A stretch of DNA of 64,000 bases from Cycas panzhihuaensis (lineage: Eukaryota > Cycadophyta), in assembly GCA_023213395.1 (NCBI GenBank), contig CM041465.1:176583741-176647740 (forward strand), read 5' to 3'. Shown here one piece after another: positions 34,062-45,432 of the stretch. Every line of letters begins with the position of its first letter. Positions within the stretch are counted from its first letter, which is position 1. The notes below the pieces were generated by a model. It was not told where the DNA came from. It saw nothing but the letters and a program-made list of their open reading frames with translations, and did not search any database. Position numbers and translations under genes: made by a program.

Positions 34062-34070
34062 GACACACAC

Positions 34071-34103
<33 letters not shown>

Positions 34104-34130
34104 TTCTCTCTCTCTCTCTCTCTCTCTCTG
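34062..34130. repeat. compound microsatellite (AC)(AT)(AG)(TC), self-complementary
   Basis: Runs of AC, AT, AG and then TC follow each other, with about eight AG units and about twelve TC units separated only by ATT. AG and TC runs are complementary, so a single strand can fold into a long hairpin. TATGTATATGTATG follows. Confidence 0.92.
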
Positions 34131-34296
34131 TATGTATATGTATGTTTATGTGTACATACAAATACACATACATATATATAAATATTTTTATTTTAGTATG
34201 TTAAAGTAATATAAGAAAGTGCCCAAATACTGATTACTTATTCATGGGTGGTTAAGTGGGTTATGAAACTATGGTTCAAGCCATATAGGACATTTT

Positions 34297-34313
34297 AGCA
34301 AGACTTTATATAT
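34297..34313. repeat. target-site duplication of the LINE, left copy
   Basis: AGCAAGACTTTATATAT is identical to 40859-40875. Duplications of this length are typical of LINE insertion by target-primed reverse transcription. Confidence 0.93.
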
Positions 34314-34321
34314 TTTTTTTT
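34313..34321 (-). other. poly(A) tail of the LINE (minus strand)
   Basis: Nine T on the plus strand directly follow the left duplication, giving a short A tail at the 3' end of the minus-strand element. Confidence 0.8.
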
Positions 34322-34555
34322 AATAAGGTAAAATAATATTGAAGGGGTTTTAACTAGGTCCCCAAACCTTATACATCGAAGCCCAACAGCTCATGAAAGA
34401 TGACCATGACAAGCCCATGGTCTAGCCCAAATTAAAAAAGATTCCTCTCAGCCTCCCATGTCAACCTCCCCACTATGTGCATCAATCCTTACCAGTCTTA
34501 GAAGTTCTTCTAGGTAGTCCTCCTTCCAGACCATAGTTCTTTTATTTGTCACATC

Positions 34556-36286
34556 CTAATTTGCCAGCCAGTCTACTACCAAATTCCCTTCCCTGTAGAT
34601 ATGTTGGATCTGTATACCAATTTTGGAACTCAGAAGATCTTGCACATCTCTAATAATATCTATGTTGTTCCATCCTGGATCTGCTTCCCCCCTTAAACAT
34701 CTTATCACATACATGGAGTCGCCTTCAACTATCACCTTCTGTGCACCCTCCTCATCCATTAGAGCTATCACCCTTTGCATGGCCCACACCTCTGCTTTTT
34801 GGTTTGATTGGATAACTAAGTATTTCACGAAAGCCTAGTTCAAATTCCCCATATGATCCCTGTAGAGACCTCCCTCTTCTACCTCTCTAGGATTACCTTT
34901 GGCAGCTCCATCAAAGTTAATTTTTTCCCAGGTTATGTCTGGAGGGTTCCATTTGATTGCTCTCCTCCCCTCTCCACCGTACTTCAGAAGGCCTATTCCC
35001 CAATCCTCAAGGATTCCTTCTTCCCCCTTGGGGATCTTGTCCTCCTTTGGGGGGACCAATATTTCTGAAATACCCTTCCTGATCTCGGCTACCAATATCA
35101 CCCTGCCTGTCTCTTTTCCTTTAAAATTTCTCCTGTTATGTTCTTTCCAGATATTCCAAGTGCCTACTAGGAGGATCATCTTTTAAAGTCTAGCAAGTGT
35201 TTTACTCTTGAATGGAGAATCCCAAGCAATCCACTAGTCTATTAGTGATTTAGATGAAACCCATACTAAACCTAGCTTGGACCAAATTTTGTTCTAGATA
35301 CCTTTAGAATAGGGGCAGTGAATACAAAGGTGGTCCAGGGTCTCAGCTTCCTCCTTGCATAGAATGCACATATTCACCAACTAGATGCCCTGCTTCAAGA
35401 GGTTATCTGTTGTAAGGATTCTATTTTGTAAGCATAGCCACCAAAAAGTAGCTATCTTTAGAAGGAGCCCTAACTTCTAAACCCTAGCCAATAGGTCATT
35501 CCTAGCCTAGCCTTCCTTGTTCGTCATCAGGTTATACACATCTTTGACTATGTATGATCCCTTTGACGAAAGGGGGCAAACCAGAGTGTTAGGAGAAGAC
35601 CACTTCAGAATGTATTGGTTATCTAAAACCCCCTTCACTCTCTAAATCTCCTCCTCAAGACCTTGCAACTCCTCAAATGATCTCCATCGCATATCCTTAT
35701 CCTTCCCCACCCAGTAATGCTTGATAAGAGACCCAAAGTTATTCTCGTATACTCTCTTCATGATGCCAATATTTGGCAACTCCTCTAATTTAGAGGGTCT
35801 GCACCATTTGTCTTCCCAAAACCTCATACTTTCTCCATCCCCCAGTTTCCAACATATTCCATCTCACAAGATGGAGCACATAGACCGAATAGCTCTCCAT
35901 ATAGGGGATCCCTTAAGGCAAGACTCCTCCTCCATCAGAAAATATTTATCCCTTAAGTATTTCCTTGCTATGATTCTCCCCTAGATTGAACCAGCTTCTT
36001 TGGTAAGTCTCCACCCTGTCTTGGCCAAAAGAGCTGCGTTAAAAAGGCCCATCCTTCTAACATTAAGTCCTCCCACCTACTTAGGCTTACAAACCTTCTC
36101 CCATGACACTAAATTGACTCTTTTTTTATCTTCAGCCCCAGACCAAAGAAATCTCTTCATAATGCCCTCTAATGTAGAGATAACCTTGCCTGGCATCTTG
36201 AAAATGGACATTTAGTAAACTAAAATGCTCTAAAGAGAGGCCACTACTAGTTGGATTTTCCCAGCCCAACTAAGAAGTGCCCCTTT
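34556..36286 (-). pseudogene. LINE ORF2: C-terminal region with zf-RVT and RNase H
   Basis: The same frame as RT runs on: SWEKVCKPK, GLNVRRMGLFNAALLAKTGW, then the reverse-transcriptase-associated zinc segment (TFWWLCLQNRILTTDNLLKQ, MCILCKEEAETLDHLCIHCP). At the end is an RNase H: INFDGAAKGNPREVEEGGL (Asp), QKAEVWAMQRVIALM (Glu), VIVEGDSMYVIRCL (Asp) and YREGNLVVDWLAN (Asp). All four catalytic residues are present. The plant L1 RNase H resembles plant-type enzymes. In-frame TAG and TGA stops occur about every 60-100 codons. Confidence 0.9.
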
Positions 36287-37543
36287 CTATCCCTCCAGTT
36301 TCCTGTTGAATCTACTCACAACGGGGTCCCACAAGTTCTTCCCCATCTTTCCCATGAAAAGGGGCATGCCTAGATATGAGGTAAATAGGGGTCTTTTGGT
36401 GATCTCCAGAGCCCTATTGATCCTTCTCTGCTGCCTCTTTGTTGTATTGATAAAGAAGACTGAGCTTTTATCCAAGTTGATTCTTTGGTTGCTAGCCCTT
36501 TCGTATGCCTGAAGACCTAGTTTTAAGGCCCTAGCCTCCCCCAGGGATGCCTTGCATAGAAAGATGTTATTATCCACAAACTAGTGATGTATAATATTGT
36601 CCAAATTGGAAGATGCCTTCAAACTAGTTATCCACCCTGACCTCTGGGCCTCCATTGTAGCCCTCCCTAATAATTCAACCATGATAATGAAGAGGAAGGG
36701 AGAGAGGGGATTGCCTTGTCTTAAACCCCTGGACCCAGGAAAGAAAGGTGTCGACCACCCATTTATAATCACCAAAAATGAAACCCTGGATATACAGTAT
36801 TTCATCTAGTCCCTCCAGACCTCCCCAAAACCAAATGCTTTTAAGCAATCCAACAGATAGTTCTAAGCCACCCTATCATAGGCCTTGGACATATCTGTTT
36901 TAATTATCATACCTGCTTCCTTCCGATGAAGAGTCGAGTGCAGAGTTTCATGGACAGTAATAATATCATCTGTGATTTGTCTACCCTTAACAAATCCATC
37001 TTGATTTGGAGAAATGATAGCCAGGAGGGTCTCCCTAATGCGATTTACTAAGACTTTGGCTAAAATCTTATATTTTACGTTACAGAGGCTGATTGGTCTA
37101 AAATCTTCCATCGCTTCCACTCCCTCCTTCTTCGGGATCAAGACCAAAAAGGTCTCCTACCACTCTTTCAGAATTGTCCGCCCAAGAAAGAATTCATTTA
37201 ACACTAATATTGAGTCATCCTTGATAATCTCCCAGTATTCTTAAAAAAAATCGGGAGGAAACCCATCCGGTCTTGGGGCCTTATCCCTGTCCATTTTGAA
37301 TAAGGCATTCTCAACTTCTTCCTAAGAGAAGGGTTCTATCAATTTGCTATTAAGAGCCTCAAAAATCACCTTCGGAATGTGTTGCATAAGGCTAGCCCTT
37401 AGGTCAGGATCCTGGCATCCAGGTTCTACATATAACTCCTTAAAATATTCCACTGCAATTCCACCAAACTGATCCTCTGACTCATGCATCACCCCGTCCA
37501 TGCTTCGAAGTTTATTGATCCTGTTATGAGCCCTGTGCTTCAA
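36287..37543 (-). pseudogene. LINE ORF2: reverse transcriptase
   Basis: In one frame on the minus strand: DKAPRPDGFPPDFF, VLIPKKEGVEAMEDFRPISL, CNVKYKILAKVLVNR, SPNQDGFVKGRQITDDI, IKTDMSKAYDRV, GLRQGNPLSPFLF, then FVDNNIF where the catalytic F/Y-A-D-D is expected. The second Asp has become Asn (GAT to AAT). RINLDKSSVFF and YLGMPLFMGK follow. Stops are at Trp or Gln positions (for example RVA* for RVEW). This enzyme would prime on nicked DNA and copy the LINE RNA. Confidence 0.92.
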
Positions 37544-37899
37544 GGTGGACAGACGGAAGAACTTGGTATTTCTGTCCCCCTCCCTAATCCATTGCTCTCT
37601 GGATTTCTGTTTCTAGAGGATTTCCTCCCTAGCCAGCACCTCTCCTAATTTCCTGGTGGTGAGATGTTCAGTTTGATCCAAGTCCTGGGTCCTTCCCTCT
37701 ATTTGGATCCTATCCTCGATCCCTTTTAACTCTGATAGCAGGGCTCCTTTGTCTTCAAAGATGTTTCCAAAGACCTCCTTATTCCAGATCTTGATTTATT
37801 TTTTGATCCAATTTAACTTGTTCAAGAACCTAAACATAGCACAACCATGAACCAAGACTCCCCACCACTCTCCAATCCACTCCCTAATGTCTGGATGCT

Positions 37900-38655
37900 T
37901 TTGCCACATGAGTTCAAAATGAAAGGGGGCCCCTTTATGATTACCTAGGATAGGCCCCTCAAGAACTGGGGGGAGTGGTCTAAACCAGACTTCGGTAGAG
38001 CCTCTAGATTAGTTCCTTCGAAGTGACAGGACCATTCATAGTTTGTTAACATCCTGTCTAATCTACACTGAATGTGATTATGTCCTAAATGCCTATTGGA
38101 CCAGGTATACCTAGCTCCCCTGAGGGGAATGTCCATCAAGCCTCCCACCTGCATAAATTCTCCAAGATCATACATGCTTCTGGTTCAGCCAGTTTACCTC
38201 CCTATCTTCTCTTCTGGGCTTAAGGGTGTATTGAAGTCTCTCGCCACTAACCAGGGACCATCCCAATCTTTATGGGCCTCCACCAGTCTTTTCCATAAGC
38301 TCTTCCTACCCTCCACTAATGTGGGGGCGTAAACGTTGGTAATCCAATACTCCTTATTAGTCCATACACAAACCAAACCTAAGGTTATGAAATACTCGTG
38401 CATGCCCACTACATAGCCTTTCCACCTATATGGGTTCCATAAGTAGGCCAGCCCCTCGGAGCTTGTCGATCCTGTGACTACCCTCCCATCTCCCCTTTTC
38501 CAGATCTTGTTGAACACCTCTCTTTCCTTCACCTGGTCCAGTTTTGTCTCCTATAAGAGGACTAAATCTGCGTCAGTTCTAATCCTTGATTCCTTTATCA
38601 AACGTTGCTTTGATGGGGTATTGAGGCCCCTTATATTCCAAGATAAGACTTTCAT
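37900..38655 (-). pseudogene. LINE ORF2: AP-like endonuclease domain
   Basis: ORF2 starts at an ATG with MKVLSWNIRGLNTPSKQRLI, the typical beginning of plant LINE endonuclease, which nicks target DNA. Then come LVLL, a TAG at the Gln of the QETKL motif, ITNVYAPTLVEGRKSLW, and VARDFNTPLSPEEK, where the family has GDFN (Gly to Arg by G-to-A). After a short stop-rich stretch the same frame gives GGLMDIPLRGARYTWSNR and LDHSP. One frameshift separates this part from RT. Confidence 0.88.
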
Positions 38656-38670
38656 GGGTATCCTAGAACA

Positions 38671-38683
38671 CCCCCCCCCCCCC
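38671..38683 (-). repeat. poly-G run (minus strand) just before LINE ORF2
   Basis: Thirteen C on the plus strand (G on the element strand) lie 15 bases upstream of the ORF2 start codon, in the gap between ORF1 and ORF2. Confidence 0.85.
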
Positions 38684-38689
38684 TCATCC

Positions 38690-40843
38690 CTTCCTATTTC
38701 TTAGGGTAGGGCCCTCTAACGTACCCCCCTCCTTTAATGTACTCTAGTATCCCATATTGATCTGAGCTTGTGTTTCCTTATCTCTGGTAGCCTTTTTAGG
38801 TGGTCTTCCCACCTTCTTTTCCATCCCATAGTCTGGGGCCTTCTTCGGGTTCGGCATATTACCCTTTAAGACCTATTTATGAGTTCCACCTCCTCCCTTT
38901 TCTGGATCCACTACTTTAGCCCTAGTTCCAGTAGCTCCTTCGGCTATGACACCTATCTGCCCCTCTGCAAGGAGCGACTCCCGAGGTGCTCCCTCTTCTG
39001 GCTCTAAAAGATAATCCTCTAAGTCCCAGTTAATATTCTTCATGAGCTGAGCTAGGGCTGGCTCCACAACTGAAGGGGAGGAAACCCCTCCCCTAGATGT
39101 CTGCCCAACTTCCTTTGTTTGATCTTTAGATCCCTCTGTCGATAGTCCCCCTGCCAAGCATTGAGTTATTTCCATGTTTCTGTCATCATCAACACCTCTA
39201 GTTTCTCCCTTTCCCACCACTAATTTCATTAGTTCTTTGCTACCTTCTTCCTAAGCTACCGTGTCTACCAGTTTCTCACCAACTTTTATTTTCTGTATGG
39301 GACATACCGATGCGTGGTCTGACTCCACATCCATTCCCTGGCTCCTCGTGCTAAGGGACTTTCTGATACCATTATTCTGCATAGCGCCTTTGGGTGCCTC
39401 GTTTCCTACACCTCCTAACCTGTGCCTCTCCTTACCTAGCCTTTCGAAACTACCAGTTGGGTCCTCCCTCCTGATTACTTCTACTTCTCCATCTTCTTTC
39501 TCTTTACATTCTTCTTGCTTTTCCATCCTTGCTGGAACCCTGGGGTAATGAAAAGGGAGATGCCCCCTGCATTTACACTTTGCATATCTAAAACCCTTCA
39601 CTTCAAAAACTAAACTTTGGATAATGGATCTACCATCCAACTCAATCTCAACTTCATCTAGGAGCTCACTATCAAGCCTAAAAAGGACATAAAATCTTGT
39701 GTTCATTAGACGGGATCTATGTTTTGTTGCAGAGTCCATTGCAAGTAAAGGCCTGATCGTCCTGGCCACCCCTTTAACCGTCTCTAAATTCCAAAAATGC
39801 AAGGGTAGCCCTGGCATCTACACCCAGACTGGGGCTTGTTTAACCACAGGAATCCCAGGGTTGGAATCTGGGTGCCACTTCCCCAGAGACATGGCCTTTC
39901 TCCCAAACATCCATGGGGACTTAAGAAGAATAGGAATCAAATCCTCCTAGTTAGAAAACCTAAAAAGGACGCATCCCTTCGACATTACCATAACTTGAAC
40001 CAGGTTTCTAGTTTTCCACTTGTTTCTGATCCACTATCGGATGATGTCTAACCCTGGTCTGGGGCTCGAGAACCTACCCACTAGGTTGTTTTCCCAGTAT
40101 TGGATGGTCTTTTCAGTGACTTTTTTCAAGATTGAGATTTTAAACCTGTTTCCAATCTTAATAGGGTAAATTTCATGTTCAATATGGTTTCCATTCCTCA
40201 GAATGTCAAGGTATGTCCTCCCCAGAGATGAGGACTAAGACTGGTTTGGTATTGCTTGCATCATTTAGATAACAAAAAAAACTTACAATAACTACATTCA
40301 CTCACCACTACATAGAATTTGTAGATCTCTACATAGACTTGCCTCTTCCCTGCCTTGGGTTTCTACCTCTTTGGGTCTTTTGGAGTATCGATCTAGACCG
40401 ACAGGCTCCATCTTTCGTTGATGCTCCAGTGGCTACCACCCTCCGTAGATAAGCTTGGTTTTGTTTGGCTCCACCCTAGTCAGACTGTTTGTAGATGAGA
40501 TGCTCCTCGAGCTTGTGAGGATGAGTAGGCATGGCCTCATCTCTACCTTTTATTGCTATCAATAGGCCTTCTGTCAGCAGGCCTTCTCTTTGGCTCGTCT
40601 CTGAGCTACCTCTGTCTATACTCTTAAAGCCATAGTCCTCCCCAGCCAAGACTATTCTTCCTTCCCCATCGCCTCTACTTCCACTAGATTTACCTCTATC
40701 TGAGTCAGATCTATCACACGCCTTTTTGTCTTCACATCCACAGTGTGAACCTGGTCCGTCCGTGGCCTCACACCATCATTGAGCCCTTCTGGGGAGATCC
40801 CCCCCCGCCTTCTCCTTCGATTCTTGTAAACCCTAGCCGCCAA
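38690..40843 (-). pseudogene. LINE ORF1 (RNA-binding gag-like protein)
   Basis: The first Met on the minus strand (40843) lies 15 bases inside the element and opens a basic stretch (ARVYKNRRRRRGG). The middle holds the plant LINE ORF1 domain (DUF4283-like): KWHPDSNPGIPVVKQAPVWV, PGLPLHFWNLETVKGVARTI, RPLLAMDSATKHRSR. A zinc knuckle follows at about 39570 (YAKCKCRGHLPFHYP), with the last Cys and possibly the first replaced by Tyr. The acidic tail continues in the same frame to about 38870. ORF1 proteins bind the LINE RNA in plants. Stops and shifts break the N-terminal half. Confidence 0.78.
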
Positions 40844-40858
40844 AGCCCTTCGTCACAG

Positions 40859-40875
40859 AGCAAGACTTTATATAT
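40859..40875. repeat. target-site duplication of the LINE, right copy
   Basis: AGCAAGACTTTATATAT is a perfect match to 34297-34313. Confidence 0.93.
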
Positions 40876-43147
40876 CACTTATATAATAAATAAGAATTAA
40901 ATAATTAAAATGAACTATAGTTTATATTCAATGATAAGATTTTAGAACCAAGATAAGCTTCCCTACAAAGTAGTTTCTTGGTTATACAAACTAACCAAAC
41001 ATGATCATAATATTAAAAAATAAATTAAATTTGAATGAATGAATATAATTATAAAAAGAACAGTCATACCTAAAACTATGAGGCTTTTTAGTTCTTTAAT
41101 CCTCGTAGTGACTGCCTCATGTTCTCTAATATAATGTTGGATTCACAATGTTGTAGTGAAATGTAAACTATTTATAATTACTACATTAAATGACAATCAA
41201 GATCATGACAATTAAATAAAGAGATACTAGATTTGGGAAGTGGAAAAACCCATATGGCTTTTAAAAAACACCTTAAAATATTTATTATATAATATAAAAC
41301 TATAACATTACATCCATATAGACTGCATTCCCTCACACAAGCATATAACAAGATAAATTATTTATCTATTATCCTAACCAATAGAATTACAACATATTTA
41401 TATAATTAGATAAACTTTTAATAATTAAAACAATAACATTTGGGTTTTATAAAGTGAAATTAAAATATTAAACATTAAAAAGACAATATTAACACTTCAA
41501 CAATAGTATTAAATAAACTAGATCAAATTTCTAGATAGAAAATTTATTATTCCCTAACTAGTTTTCTTATTATTTTAGTAATAGTTTTGCAAATCCTACT
41601 CTAAACACCTTATAATTATACTATGACTCTATTGTATAAAACTTATAATAGAGAATAAATAATTTTGTAAATTTCCTTTTCCTTAATCTTAGAAACTTTA
41701 GGCTTCATAAATGGTAATTTCTAGTAAGTTGATATTAGCTTTTACTCAGATTATAAGTATATTTACATTTTTTTGTTGTTTTTTCTAAAGTTTTGAGCTT
41801 AGTTATGAGATCATAGATTTAAAGTCTAAGTTATATCAATGTTTAACCACCTTTTCATGTAATTAGATTTATTTTGAGGCTTTGATTGATCTTGGATGAA
41901 TTTCAAGGCCATCTAACAAATTTATAATGTGTTTTGAGCCCAATAGAAGGGGTTTCATAAACTATTTAGGCCCAACACTAAAAACTTTAATCTTTCTAGT
42001 GTTTTATTTAATTTCTTATAAACATTTATAGAGACCATCTTTCTTTAAAATGTTTGTCTTAGATGCATTCCTATTTAGCCAGAATTTAATCCTTAGTGTC
42101 TTATTTTTAAACATGAATGTTCTAAGCTTTTGTCTTGGCTAATTTTACTTCTCCCTCATTTTTATGAATTAAGGCACCCCCATTAAAATTGATATTTTTA
42201 TGACCAAACATCACCTTACATATCTTAGAGCTAATTCCTATAGTTTTAGTGAGTTCTTGTTTTTAGGAGATTATGAAACTTAGAGAGCAATTTTAATATT
42301 TATGTGGAAATTATTTATTTTAGCATTATTTATATATTTTCTATCTTGAAGCAAAATGAATAACTTATTTTATACCTAAAAACACATTTCAACTAGTAGA
42401 TTTTTATATAGTTATATAATAATTTATACATTCCTTTAAAACTATATAGATGGATAGATAGATTTCCTAAGTTTTTTGAATCATAGTAAAATTAGGTGTT
42501 AGCATAGGTACTTAAAATCTTGGTGGTCCATCCCCTATGAAAGAGGTCATCCAAGCACTTGTGAGTCTATTTCTTGAAGAAATAATACATTTTGATCATC
42601 CTAGTCTTAGGGTGAATCATTGATATCCAAGTGTTATCACTAGTCTTAGGATAAACACTAAATTTATTCTAAACAAAAGGTAACTAGCCTCATAATTCAA
42701 GTGCACACCCTTTTACATCCACTAAACAATGCATCTCTCAAGGATACATCCTTTACTTCACCATAATAAGATGTATAATTACACTTTAGGATGACATATC
42801 AATTAAGAATTAATATTAATATTGACAAACTAATAATTGAGGCCTCCATTATTATTTATCTACCAAGGATAAAACATTATGATATAGAATGCAAAACAAG
42901 CCAATTTTAAAGATGGATTAATTATAATAAGTAGTTTAATCACATGCATACTAGGATTACATATTAGTCATGGAGCTTTTGATTAGTTATCTTAGTTTCT
43001 TTGAGTCACTTATTTTATTAGTTATTACAAGTTACATTGGGTAGCTTTTAATTGGTTAACCAAAAGTAGCGTTTAGAGGAAACTACTCTTATAAGAGCCT
43101 TTTTATTTAGCTTAGATATTATAATGATGCATCTTGGAAATTTTATT
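40876..43147. other. AT-rich region without recognisable genes
   Basis: No reading frame of useful length and no domain, repeat array or RNA gene that I can support. This is the DNA into which the LINE (left) and copia element 2 (right) inserted. Confidence 0.7.
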
Positions 43148-43152
43148 AAATT
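43148..43152. repeat. target-site duplication of copia element 2, left copy (AAATT)
   Basis: AAATT precedes the 5' LTR and is repeated at 54896-54900 after the 3' LTR. Confidence 0.85.
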
Positions 43153-43796
43153 TATTGGGTATTGTGACAACAATCATTTAAGGCTAAAATTTTGGCATGT
43201 TTTTGGCGTGGTTTCCCTCCCAATCTTTCTCGGGGGGTTCCAAGGGGGGTAGGAGCCCCCCTTGGCCAGGGGGGTGCGGGGGGTATGGAACACCCCCGCT
43301 AAGAGGGGGTTCGGGGGCGATAGCCCCCGACTCAAAAAATTAGCCCTGTAAACCTTATTAAAATGTAAAGAGAATCAGGGTCATTTGATATAAATACCCT
43401 AGATTCTACGGTTGAGATTCATACCTTAGATGTCCCTCTCATGTAGCCCATTTTAGGGATTTTCTTATTATGTTGTATATAATGTAATGTACCATGATAA
43501 GGGCAGCGGCTGATTGTTGTTCTTGAGAGCACTCTACTACTGAGATGTACTATTTCTCCATTCTATAGTAATAAAGATCGACACCTTTCTTGTGTGGATG
43601 TTTCCCTAGCATACTACTAGGGTTTTAACACATTATATCAGGTGAATATGTGATGTTTATCTTGTATATTGATGTTATTGTATTATCTCTAATTTTAGAA
43701 CTTTCATATTAAATCTTAGTTTTGATTCCTGTAACTAGTTGCAAAATAGTTCAGATCTTGTGGCAGTTTAAAGTTTGGGACCTTATATTCTCAACA
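43153..43796 (+). repeat. 5' LTR of copia element 2
   Basis: It starts TATTGGGTATTG (the TG has become TA) and ends TCTCAACA. A very G-rich segment (about 43230-43330) includes GGGGGGTTCC, CCAAGGGGGG, TAGGAGCCCCCC and GGGGGGTATGG; the 3' LTR lacks about 16 of these bases. GTATATAAT near 43474 is the likely TATA box. Confidence 0.93.
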
Positions 43797-43798
43797 AG

Positions 43799-43810
43799 TG
43801 GTATCAGAGC
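43799..43810 (+). other. primer-binding site (initiator-Met tRNA), copia element 2
   Basis: TGGTATCAGAGC lies two bases after the 5' LTR and is a perfect copy of the plant copia consensus. Confidence 0.93.
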
Positions 43811-43867
43811 CACTTTTATTTTGTAGCAAGTCTATGAAGGTTTTGGTGTCGACTTTTCTATACCAAA

Positions 43868-44640
43868 ATGCCAAAACTAGCAAGTGTAATGTTTGAGATG
43901 GAGAAATTCAATGACAAGAATAACTTCGATTTGTGGAAGCTAAAAGCGCATGATATTCTTGTACAATAGGGTTTGTACAAAGCCCTTGCAGGTAAATCGA
44001 AGAAACTCACAGGGATGGATGATGATGATTAGAATGACTTAGATAAAAAGGCACTTAGCACAATACAGTTATGCTTGGCAGATGAAGTCTTATTTAACAT
44101 CGTAGGGGAAGAGACAGTAGTAGGATTATGGACCCAGTTAGAAGGCCTGTATATGACCAAATCAGTAACGAATCAAATCTACCTGAAGAGGCAATTGTAC
44201 TCATTATAGATGAAGGAAGGTATAAAAATTACTGACCATTTAAATATTTTCAATACTCTTATTTATCAGTTGACTAGTATCGATGTTAAAATTGAGGATG
44301 AGGATATGGTTGTTACCTTATTATGCTCATTACCAAAATCTTGGGATTATATTGTCATCTCAATTAGTTTTAGCACTACAGATGTATTAGATTATGATTC
44401 TATTGTGAGTGTTTTGCTAATAGAAGAAGTACAGAGGAAATCTAGTTTTGAAACCTCCACACTAGAAGCCATGACAATAAGGGGTAGAACGTTTGAGAGA
44501 GGATAAAACTCTAGGGATACATCGAGGTCTAAATCAAAGAGCAAAAAGAGTAAGCCCAGGTGTTAGCATTATAATAAGATCAGTTACCTCAAGAAGGATT
44601 ATTACAAAAGGAAAGAGTTCCAGAAAAAGGAAGATCCTGT
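43868..44640 (+). pseudogene. copia element 2 gag
   Basis: The gag starts at ATG 43868: MPKLASVMFEMEKFNDKNNF, then DLWKLKAHDIL. The UBN2-type core follows (VVGLWTQLEGLYMTKSVTNQ, IYLKRQLYSL, TLLCSLPKSWD). TAG stops fall at Gln or Trp positions (about 43967, 44028, 44207, 44504). The zinc knuckle near 44558-44610 should be C-x2-C-x4-H-x4-C but has Tyr for the second Cys, the His and the last Cys, plus a TAG. Gag would form the particle and bind RNA. Confidence 0.88.
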
Positions 44641-45047
44641 CAAGGAGGTGAATCACGTGGACTCAAATCAAGATATGGATGATTATGTCTTAGTCACTTG
44701 TAATGATTCTCATTATCACCATGACTGGTTATTAGATTCAGGTGCTTCGCACCACATGTGTCCATACAAGAGTTGGTTCTCATCATACCAACCTCTTGAT
44801 GGTGGTGATGTGCTTATGGGAAATGAAGTTTCTTGTAAGACAGTGGGCATTGGTAGCATTAGAATTAAGATGTTTGATAGGGTAGTTAGAACATTAACTG
44901 AGGTTAGACATGTACCTAATTTGAAATGGAATCTGATTTCTTTAGATGAATTAGATTCAGGTGGTTTTAAGCATACAGGTCATGAAGGAGTCCTAAAGGT
45001 GTCCAAGGGTGCCTTGGTTGTTATGGAAGCCTTAAAGAAAGGAAATC
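44641..45047 (+). pseudogene. copia element 2 protease and pre-integrase region, up to the insertion
   Basis: The same frame gives HDWLLDSGASHHMCPYKSWF, with the active-site Asp-Ser-Gly intact. This aspartic protease cuts the polyprotein. Then VLMGNEVSCKTVGIGSIRIK, VRHVPNLKWNLISLDELD and ALVVMEALKKGNL, where the chromovirus interrupts the gene at 45047. The frame resumes at 51473 with YILVGSIDVSQAA. This segment itself carries no stop. Confidence 0.92.
45043..45047. repeat. target-site duplication of the chromovirus, left copy (AAATC)
   Basis: AAATC is repeated at 51468-51472 on the other side of the inserted element. Confidence 0.9.
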
Positions 45048-45421
45048 TGGGATGTTTCTCCTCACCAATACTCTTGAGATAGCAGAGAATTTGACAATCA
45101 CAACAGCATCTTCTTATCCAATAGAGCAAACAAGCTAACCAAGAGTTTAACAAGAACACCAGAGCGCTAAATGATCACCAAAAGATAGAAAGTACCACAG
45201 CACAATCTTCATAAAAATATTCTATCAAGATAACCATCATTTATAATTTATGACCATTATATAGACAAAATAAGGTCTTATACATGTAATCCTATTAGTG
45301 GCCTAAGCAGCCTTAGATTCTATTAGACAATAATGCCCATGCATACTATTGGCATGCTAGATGTCACATGCACAAAGTTCCATAGTGGTTTACATAACTT
45401 AGCTAAATAAGTTATGTAACA
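45048..45421 (-). repeat. 3' LTR of the chromovirus
   Basis: On the element strand it starts TGTTACATAACTTAT and ends in CATCCCA. It is 374 bases long, with no indels against the other LTR at 51094-51467. Confidence 0.93.
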
Positions 45422-45432
45422 AGTCCCCTCCC
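45422..45432 (-). other. polypurine tract of the chromovirus
   Basis: On the minus strand GGGAGGGGACT directly precedes the 3' LTR. It starts just after the pol stop codon. Confidence 0.85.

Larger units (their letters stand above)
32207..34296. other. AT-rich region with a G-rich block and a microsatellite
   Basis: No supported gene. A minus-strand open stretch of 93 codons at 33607-33888 has no recognisable family and average AT-rich composition, so I do not call it a gene. The G-rich block at 33444-33493 and the compound microsatellite at 34062-34130 are listed separately. Confidence 0.65.
34314..40858 (-). mobile_element. full-length LINE (L1-type, with RNase H), minus strand
   Basis: A 6.5-kb non-LTR retrotransposon is bounded by a perfect 17-bp duplication. 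On the minus strand it runs ORF1 (40843 to about 38690), ORF2 (38655 to about 34556) with endonuclease, RT, a zinc-binding RT-associated segment and RNase H, then a short 3' tail ending in a run of nine A (T on the plus strand, 34313-34321). The presence of both ends argues against the usual 5' truncation. Both ORFs carry many stops but few frameshifts. Confidence 0.93.

Noticed and set aside
34062-34130. Considered a CRISPR-like or satellite array
   Set aside because: The units are two bases long and uninterrupted, so it is a plain microsatellite. No spaced repeats occur anywhere in the window.
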